NCBI RefSeq assembly: GCF_008764295.1
Contig: NZ_VTQX01000001.1
Coordinates: 1-64,000, forward strand
Reading direction: 5' to 3'
From: Bacillus methanolicus
Lineage (GTDB): Bacteria > Bacillota > Bacilli > Bacillales > Cytobacillaceae
Length of the DNA stretch: 64,000 nucleotides
In this document: in pieces, positions 57,975 through 64,000 of the stretch
How the letters are laid out: every line of letters begins with the position of its first letter
Position numbering within the stretch: position 1 is the stretch's first letter
Position numbers and translations under genes: made by a program
Notes under the pieces: generated by a model
Told to the model about the DNA's origin: nothing
Databases searched by the model: none
The model's input: the letters and a program-made list of their open reading frames with translations, nothing else

Positions 57975-59342
57975 TTATTGGAAAGGATTGAACGGCAGAT
58001 TAAATCCACCTTTTTTCTTTCCTTTTTTCTTCCCTTTTTGCTGCATTCCTGTCATTTGTTTCATCATCTTTTTCATATCCTCGAACTGCTTTAATAAACG
58101 GTTCACCTCAGGGACTGATGTTCCGCTTCCTTTTGCAATTCTTTTTCTGCGACCAGCCGTAATGATTTCCGGATGAATTTTTTCCTCTTTCGTCATCGAC
58201 TGGATGATGGCTTCGACATGGGTAATTTGCTTCTCGTCAATTTGCATATTGTTTAGACCTTTAATTTTGTTCGCGCCAGGCATCATCTTCAGAAGCTCGT
58301 CAAGAGGCCCCATATTGCGAACCTGACCAAGCTGCTCTAAAAAGTCATCTAAAGTAAAGGAAGCGGTTCGCATCTTTTTCTCCATTTCCCTTGCTTTTTC
58401 TTCATCGACATTTTCCTGCGCTTTTTCAATTAAAGTTAAAACATCTCCCATGCCAAGAATACGGGAGGCCATTCTTTCCGGATGAAAGGATTCTAACGCA
58501 TCCAATTTCTCCCCGAGACCAATAAATTTAATCGGGGTGTTCGTAACCGAACGAATGGAAAGGGCTGCACCACCACGTGTATCCCCGTCAAGCTTTGTTA
58601 AAACAACTCCAGTTAAACCAAGCTGTTCGTTAAAGCTTGCAGCAACATTCACAGCATCCTGACCAGTCATGGCATCAACAACAAGGAAAATTTCATTCGG
58701 ATTTGCGAGCTCTTTAATTTCCTTTAACTCGCCCATCAAAGCCTCGTCGACATGAAGGCGACCAGCTGTATCAATTAAAACATAGTCATGATGGTCTTCC
58801 TTTGCTTTCGCAATTGCTTGTTTCGCAATTTCAACAGGACTCACCTGATCACCAAGTGAAAACACTGGCATATCAAGTTGTTTGCCAAGTGTTTCAAGCT
58901 GTTTAATTGCTGCAGGTCGATAAATATCCGCTGCTACAAGCAAAGGGGTTCGATTATATTTCTTGCGAAGTAAATTCGCGAGCTTTCCCGTCGTTGTCGT
59001 TTTTCCGGCACCCTGTAATCCAACCATCATGATGACAGTCGGCGGACGATTCGATACAGCAATCTTGCTTTCCTCGCCCCCCATAAGATTAGTGAGTTCC
59101 TCTTTCACCACTTTAATAACCTGTTGGCCAGGAGTTAAGCTTTTTAACACTTCTTGCCCGACAGCACGCTCGCTCACTTTTTTGACGAATTCCTTAACAA
59201 CTTTGAAGTTAACATCCGCTTCTAATAGAGCAAGGCGAACCTCACGCATCATCTCTTTGACATCCGCTTCAGAGACTTTCCCTTTACCACGGATTTTTTG
59301 CATGGTACTTTGCAGTCGGTCGGCTAATCCTTCAAATGCCAT
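57975..59342 (-). CDS. ffh: Signal recognition particle protein Ffh
   Basis: SRP54 GTPase that binds signal sequences and the 4.5S/scRNA. 455 residues: N domain (1-85), G domain with GLQGAGKTTTTGK (near 108), DTAGRLH and TKLDGDTRGG; a C-terminal M domain rich in Met (about 300-455, e.g. MKKMMKQMTGMQQ) ending in a Lys/Gly-rich tail. Start behind AGGAGGCGGCAAG. Confidence 0.98.
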   Translation of the reverse strand: MAFEGLADRLQSTMQKIRGKGKVSEADVKEMMREVRLALLEADVNFKVVKEFVKKVSERAVGQEVLKSLTPGQQVIKVVKEELTNLMGGEESKIAVSNRPPTVIMMVGLQGAGKTTTTGKLANLLRKKYNRTPLLVAADIYRPAAIKQLETLGKQLDMPVFSLGDQVSPVEIAKQAIAKAKEDHHDYVLIDTAGRLHVDEALMGELKEIKELANPNEIFLVVDAMTGQDAVNVAASFNEQLGLTGVVLTKLDGDTRGGAALSIRSVTNTPIKFIGLGEKLDALESFHPERMASRILGMGDVLTLIEKAQENVDEEKAREMEKKMRTASFTLDDFLEQLGQVRNMGPLDELLKMMPGANKIKGLNNMQIDEKQITHVEAIIQSMTKEEKIHPEIITAGRRKRIAKGSGTSVPEVNRLLKQFEDMKKMMKQMTGMQQKGKKKGKKKGGFNLPFNPFQ

Positions 59343-59353
59343 CTTGCCGCCTC

Positions 59354-59686
59354 CTAATCCAATTTCTCAAGCTCAGCTATTGCTTCAAGCAATGCCTGCT
59401 TCGACGGAGCATCTTTGTCTAATACTACTTTTATTTCATTCAGTAGCTTGCTCCGTTTTTGGAATTTATCGAATAAAAGTAGCTTTTCTTCATACTCCTC
59501 GAGCATTGCTTCTGTGCGCTTTATATTATCGTACACAGCCTGTCTACTCACACCGTATTCATCAGCAATTTCCCCTAAAGAAAAATCATCAAGATAGTAA
59601 AGAGACATATAGCTTTGCTGTTTTGGTGTTAACAAGGATTGGTAAAAATCATATAAATAATTGATTCGCGTCGTCTTTTCGAGCAC
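59354..59686 (-). CDS. ylxM: YlxM, SRP-associated helix-turn-helix protein
   Basis: 110 residues from the GTG at 59686 (AAGGAGGG 7 bases upstream; 18 earlier codons open the frame without a site). Sigma-4-like [23 protein letters not shown]. Its homologue in streptococci modulates SRP GTPase activity. Lies 11 bases before ffh. Confidence 0.95.
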   Translation of the reverse strand: MLEKTTRINYLYDFYQSLLTPKQQSYMSLYYLDDFSLGEIADEYGVSRQAVYDNIKRTEAMLEEYEEKLLLFDKFQKRSKLLNEIKVVLDKDAPSKQALLEAIAELEKLD

Positions 59687-59727
59687 ACCGCATCCCTCCT
59701 TGTTAAGTGAAAAGCCTTTACATTGAC

Positions 59728-59756
59728 AGTTTACACGCATCGATATGGGATGTCAA
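59728..59756 (-). promoter_or_regulatory. SigA promoter for ylxM-ffh
   Basis: Perfect -35 TTGACA (59751..59756), 17-base spacer, -10 TAAACT (59728..59733). The start near 59721 leaves about 35 bases before the GTG. Confidence 0.65.
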
Positions 59757-59882
59757 CGTAGGTTTCCGGAAATATGATGAGTTTTTTGGGAATTATGCAT
59801 TTTTTTACGAAATTGTGGCATGTTTTCCCGGAATTATTACCAATTTTTCCAGAATTAATCGTTTTTTTCGAAAATCTAAAAC

Positions 59883-59919
59883 TAAAACAAAATGCCCGGC
59901 ACAGCAAAATACCGAGCAT
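59883..59919 (-). terminator. Rho-independent terminator after ftsY
   Basis: An 8-bp stem (ATGCTCGG/CCGGGCAT, one G-T) with a 12-base loop, followed by TTTTGTTTTAG on the minus strand, 8 bases past ftsY. Confidence 0.75.
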
Positions 59920-59926
59920 TCGACGA

Positions 59927-60919
59927 TTATTCTATCTCTTCTTTTTCCACTAAATCGGCAAATAAGCCATAAACGTATTGCTCGGCATCAAATTCCTGCA
60001 AATCATCCATTTTTTCACCGAGGCCCACGAATTTAACAGGAATGCCAAGTTCATTACGTATTGCTAGCACAATTCCACCTTTCGCAGTACCATCTAATTT
60101 TGTCAATACAATTCCGCTTACATTGGTCGCTTCCTTGAAAGTCTTCGCTTGAATTAATGCATTTTGACCAGTCGTCGCATCAAGGACTAAAAGAACTTCA
60201 TGCGGTGCACCTGGTATTTCTCTTTCAATGACACGCTTTACTTTTTCCAATTCTTTCATTAAATTAACCTTATTTTGCAAGCGTCCTGCTGTGTCGCAAA
60301 TTAATATATCCGCATTTCTCGATTTCGCCGCTTGAACAGCATCGAACATAACTGCTGCTGGATCAGAACCTGCTCCCTGTTTAATGACATCCACTCCAAC
60401 TCTTTCTCCCCATACCTCAAGCTGTTCGATTGCCCCCGCTCGGAAAGTATCACCTGCAGCAAGAACAACCTTTTTACCATCAGCTTTGAATTTGTGAGCA
60501 AGCTTTCCAATTGTCGTAGTTTTTCCAACGCCATTAACTCCAACAAATAAAAGAACCGTCAACCCTTCAGCTTGGATGTTTAAAAGTGACGTCTCATCTT
60601 CTCCACCTTGATAAATTTCAACAAGCTTCTCAGAAATAACGCTTTGCACTTCAGCAGGATCTTGAATATTTTGTCGTTTTACTTCCATTTTCAATTCTTC
60701 AATTAACTCCATTACTGTTTCAAAGCCGACATCAGCTTGAATTAAAATCTCTTCAAGTTCTTCGAAAAAATCCTCATCCACTTTTCGATAACGGGCGACG
60801 AGATCATTGACACGGCCAGAAAAACTGTCTCTCGTCTTCGTCAAGCCATCCTTAAACTTTTCTGTTACCGCATCGGTTTGCTTCGTAATCTTTTCCTTTA
60901 ATTTCTTAAAAAAACTCAT
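59927..60919 (-). CDS. ftsY: SRP receptor GTPase FtsY
   Basis: Membrane-associated receptor for Ffh. 330 residues: basic N-terminal A segment (1-25, amphipathic, Lys-rich), N domain, G domain with GVNGVGKTTTIGK (near 138), DTAGRLQNK, TKLDGTAKGG. Follows smc by 29 bases. Confidence 0.97.
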   Translation of the reverse strand: MSFFKKLKEKITKQTDAVTEKFKDGLTKTRDSFSGRVNDLVARYRKVDEDFFEELEEILIQADVGFETVMELIEELKMEVKRQNIQDPAEVQSVISEKLVEIYQGGEDETSLLNIQAEGLTVLLFVGVNGVGKTTTIGKLAHKFKADGKKVVLAAGDTFRAGAIEQLEVWGERVGVDVIKQGAGSDPAAVMFDAVQAAKSRNADILICDTAGRLQNKVNLMKELEKVKRVIEREIPGAPHEVLLVLDATTGQNALIQAKTFKEATNVSGIVLTKLDGTAKGGIVLAIRNELGIPVKFVGLGEKMDDLQEFDAEQYVYGLFADLVEKEEIE

Positions 60920-60948
60920 TTTTTATCATCCTTTACCATTTGCAATCT

Positions 60949-63900
60949 TCACGATTTTACTAGTTCATTCGTTTCTTCTAGTCTTACAGATACTAATTTT
61001 GAAACACCAGACTCCTGCATGGTCACACCATACAGAACATCTGCACCTTCCATCGTCCCTTTACGATGGGTGATGACGATAAACTGCGTTTCATGACTAT
61101 ATCGTTTTAAGTATTGACTAAAACGATGAACGTTCGCCTCATCAAGAGCCGCTTCCACCTCATCCAAAATACAAAACGGAACAGGTCTTACCTTTAATAT
61201 GGAGAAAAGGAGGGCAATTGCTGTTAACGCTCTTTCGCCACCAGAAAGCAAGCCAAGATTTTGTAACTTCTTGCCTGGTGGTTGTGCCACAATTTCAACA
61301 CCAGTATTTAATAAATCATCCGGATCAGTAAGGCGAAGATCAGCTCGTCCACCGCCAAAGAGCGCTTGGAAAACGGATTCGAAGTGCGAACGAATACCAT
61401 AAAACGTTTGTTCAAAGCGTTTTTTCATCTCTTCATCCATTTCGCCAATGACTTGGAACAAGGTATCCTTTGCCTCTTGAAGGTCGTTTTTCTGTTCCAA
61501 TAAAAATTCATAACGCTCTGAAACACGTTCATATTCTTCAATTGCACCGAGATTAACAGTTCCTAATTCTTCGATTGCTAGCTTAATAAGCTTTACTTTC
61601 TTTCTCGCCTCATCGACCGGTATCGTTAACGAATATTCTTCCTTCGCTCCTTCATAGGAAAGCAAATATTCCTCACGTAGTCGCGCTAAGCGATTTTCAA
61701 GTTCCACATCAAGACGTGTTAACTTCACTTCTTCATCCTTTAATATGCCGATTATCCCTTTATGCTGACGTTTTAACTCTTTCACTTCAAGCTCCGCATC
61801 CTCCACTTGATTATGGAGTTGAAGACGCTCCTCGCGCCGAGCAGAGATTAACTTCATCGTCTCATTTTTATCCTGAGCCTTACGATTCGCTGCTTCTTCT
61901 AAATGTTCCTCTCCAGATGTACTATCGGTCATTTCTGATGAAAGCAACTGTAGATCCTCAGAGATTGTTGCATAGGTTTCCTTATTTTCTTCAAGCTCAA
62001 ACATCGTTTTCGCAAGTTTTTCACGTGCATTGCGTGATTGTTCATTTTTCGCTGCAAGCATAACCTTCAATTCGCTAATTTCCTCGACTAATGCTTCTTT
62101 AGATGAAATTTGCGAATTTTTTTGTTCTGTCAAGATAGTGATTTCCTTGTCCAATTTTGCTTTTTCTTTTTCAGAAACAGCTAAAAGATTTGTTAATTCC
62201 TCTTTTCGAGCCGTGAGTTTTTCTTTTTCTTCCCCATACTGAGAAATATTCATGTCGTACAAGGTAAGTTTTTCATTCATATTCTTTTCTTCTAGCTCAA
62301 CCTCTCGAAGCTCACCTTTTATGGATTGCTCTAGCAAACGGAGTTCTTCCCCATTTCTTCTGAGCTCATCAAGATGGGCTTCTTGAGCTTGAATATTGGA
62401 TTTAACTTGCTTAACTTGCTCTTCTTTTACAGCGGTTTGCTGCTCCATTTCCCCAAGCTTTGCAATTAATTCCTCTAGCTCACCTTTTCTACTTAAAAGG
62501 GAAGACGACTTTTGCTTTAAGGCACCACCAGTCATTGCTCCACCAGCATTAACAACGTCCCCATCCAAAGTAACGAAACGACAGCGATACTGAAGAACTC
62601 TCGCCATTTCATTAGCACCTTTAAGGTCTTTTGTAATTACGACATTGCCAAGGAGACTTGAAACCACCTGACTATATTTCTCATCATGGCGAATAAGCTC
62701 AGCAGCAATCCCAACATAAGCTGGGTGCATACTAATTGATTGCTGCTGTTGATAGGACAATGATTTTCCTTTAATTACATTTAACGGTAAAAATGTCGCC
62801 CTTCCGAACGAATTCTTCTTTAAATATTGAATAGCTTGACGACCGCTCTCTTCGTTAGCTACTACAACATGTTGCATCGCACCGCCAAGAGCCGTTTCAA
62901 TTGCGACTTCATACTCTTTTGGAACTTGAATAAGCTCGGCAATTGCCCCTTCAATACCAGAAAGTTTGCTGTCTCTTGCTTTTAAAATCTCTTTAACACC
63001 TTGGAAGAATCCGGAATAATCGTCTTCCATCTCTTCTAACATATCTTTTCTTGATTTTGCCTTTTGCAAATATTGATAGGCTTGATAGAGAGTCTTTTCT
63101 TGCTTGTCATATTGATTACGCAAGTTTTCAAGCTTATTTTGCTCGTTTCTAAAAATATGCACCTGCTGTTCCAGCTCTTTTTGCACTTCCGATAATTTCG
63201 CAAGAATACCTGCTCGTTTATTTTCGATAAGACGACGCTCTTCTAAATATTTCTCATTGTCCTCTTCCAAACGTTTGCTGCGATGATCTTGCTGTCCAAG
63301 CTGAGCCTCAACATTTTGAAGTTCATTTTTATATGTGGCCTGCTGATTCAAAATTTCGATATAATCACTTTTTAAAGATTCAATTGTCTCTTCGATATTT
63401 TCACTGAAAAGCTTTAATTGATTTTGCTTTTCTACTAAGGTTACCTCAATCTCTGCTGCTTCATTTTCAAGGGCAGCGGCCACCTCTTCTTGCTCTGCTT
63501 TTTCCCTTGTAAGTTCATCTATCTTCAATGATAATGTTTGAATATTCTTTTCAAGTTGTTCTTTATTTTGCTTTGCGTTCTTTTTTCTTTCCTTTAAAAC
63601 CTCCTTCCGTCCTTCAAGTTTTTCTAATTCTTCACTTGCATGAAGGAGAACGGTTTGAAGATCATTGATCGATTCATCTAAGGCAGCAATTTGCTCTCTC
63701 ATTTCCACTACTTTTGCTTCTTTTGTTTGCAAAGTGGAAGACAACTGCATTTCACCTTGTTTATGATTTTCTAATTGGGTGGATAATTGCTCCCATTTTT
63801 CGTGCAAATCTTCAATCTCATAAACGGTAAGAGCTACCTCAATTTTTTCAAGTTCCTCCTTTTGCTGAAGATAATCTTTTGCAATAGAAGCTTGAATTTT

Positions 63901-64000
63901 TAATGGTTCCACTTGCCCTTCAAGTTCATGAATAATATCATTGACACGATTTAAATTTTCCTGTGTTTCTGAAAGCTTCCCTTCCGCCTTCTTCTTTCTT
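60949..64000 (-). CDS. smc: Chromosome segregation ATPase Smc, partial at right edge
   Basis: Condensin core. The visible frame runs without a stop to base 64000; about 1016 residues are present and the N-terminal Walker A head with the first coiled coil start is missing. Long coiled coils flank the hinge (region ILKARDSKLSGIEGAIAEL to GGAMTGGALKQKSS). The C-terminal head has the LSGGERALTAIALLFSI signature and Walker B FCILDEVEAALDEANV. An internal ATG at 63912 is not the start: preceding residues (ENLNRVNDIIHELEGQVE) are typical Smc. Confidence 0.97.
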   Translation of the reverse strand, partial: RKKKAEGKLSETQENLNRVNDIIHELEGQVEPLKIQASIAKDYLQQKEELEKIEVALTVYEIEDLHEKWEQLSTQLENHKQGEMQLSSTLQTKEAKVVEMREQIAALDESINDLQTVLLHASEELEKLEGRKEVLKERKKNAKQNKEQLEKNIQTLSLKIDELTREKAEQEEVAAALENEAAEIEVTLVEKQNQLKLFSENIEETIESLKSDYIEILNQQATYKNELQNVEAQLGQQDHRSKRLEEDNEKYLEERRLIENKRAGILAKLSEVQKELEQQVHIFRNEQNKLENLRNQYDKQEKTLYQAYQYLQKAKSRKDMLEEMEDDYSGFFQGVKEILKARDSKLSGIEGAIAELIQVPKEYEVAIETALGGAMQHVVVANEESGRQAIQYLKKNSFGRATFLPLNVIKGKSLSYQQQQSISMHPAYVGIAAELIRHDEKYSQVVSSLLGNVVITKDLKGANEMARVLQYRCRFVTLDGDVVNAGGAMTGGALKQKSSSLLSRKGELEELIAKLGEMEQQTAVKEEQVKQVKSNIQAQEAHLDELRRNGEELRLLEQSIKGELREVELEEKNMNEKLTLYDMNISQYGEEKEKLTARKEELTNLLAVSEKEKAKLDKEITILTEQKNSQISSKEALVEEISELKVMLAAKNEQSRNAREKLAKTMFELEENKETYATISEDLQLLSSEMTDSTSGEEHLEEAANRKAQDKNETMKLISARREERLQLHNQVEDAELEVKELKRQHKGIIGILKDEEVKLTRLDVELENRLARLREEYLLSYEGAKEEYSLTIPVDEARKKVKLIKLAIEELGTVNLGAIEEYERVSERYEFLLEQKNDLQEAKDTLFQVIGEMDEEMKKRFEQTFYGIRSHFESVFQALFGGGRADLRLTDPDDLLNTGVEIVAQPPGKKLQNLGLLSGGERALTAIALLFSILKVRPVPFCILDEVEAALDEANVHRFSQYLKRYSHETQFIVITHRKGTMEGADVLYGVTMQESGVSKLVSVRLEETNELVKS

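Noticed and set aside
59731-59919. 62-residue ORF between ftsY and ylxM
   Set aside because: It lies across the ftsY terminator and the ylxM-ffh promoter; composition is not protein-like.

Overview
The window reads as one chromosomal segment of a low-GC, Gram-positive, motile, spore-former-type Bacillaceae. Every gene I accept lies on the minus strand, so transcription runs from high to low coordinates. Gene order matches the Bacillus subtilis smc-to-rasP segment closely. The protein families are Bacillus types: fliY/cheC/cheD chemotaxis, the xerC(codV)-hslVU-codY operon, SwrB and SwrD. I cannot name the species from sequence alone.

Layout from right (upstream) to left. (1) 54.9-64.0 kb: protein targeting and translation: smc (cut by the right edge), ftsY, ylxM, ffh, rpsP, khpA, ylqD, rimM, trmD, rplS. 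(2) 50.0-54.6 kb: lepB, rbgA, rnhB and the pair ylqG/ylqH, which resembles a FliK/FlhB-C module outside the flagellar operon. (3) 46.6-49.9 kb: sucC, sucD, dprA. (4) 40.1-46.3 kb: topA, then xerC-hslV-hslU-codY. trmFO, normally between topA and xerC, is missing; only a possible 28-codon remnant is left. (5) 12.5-39.4 kb: the fla/che operon, flgB-flgC-fliE-F-G-H-I-J-ylxF-fliK-flgD-TIGR02530 gene-flgE-swrD-fliL-M-Y-cheY-fliZ-P-Q-R-flhB-A-F-G-cheB-A-W-C-D. It encodes the basal body, export gate, C-ring, hook parts and the core chemotaxis relay. cheB carries a one-base frameshift that splits its catalytic triad. (6) 9.1-12.4 kb: sigD, separated from the operon by a terminator and with its own SigA-like promoter, followed by a DUF342/FapA gene, a small unknown gene and swrB. 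(7) 1.2-9.0 kb: rpsB, tsf, pyrH, frr, uppS, cdsA, dxr, rasP. (8) 1-1.2 kb: an IS3-family (IS150-like) insertion sequence, cut by the left edge, directly after rasP where proS is expected.

How it works together: fla/che genes build the motor and export machine. SigD then switches on late genes, and SwrB/SwrD tune assembly and torque. CodY, next to the fla/che start, is a known nutritional regulator of motility in B. subtilis. Housekeeping blocks on either side have recognisable SigA-like promoters and U-tract terminators, listed below. I found no CRISPR array, rRNA, tRNA, prophage or defence island. The unusual items are the cheB frameshift, the loss of trmFO, the insulated sigD, U-less hairpins at several fla/che gene junctions, and dispersed-repeat-like spacers.
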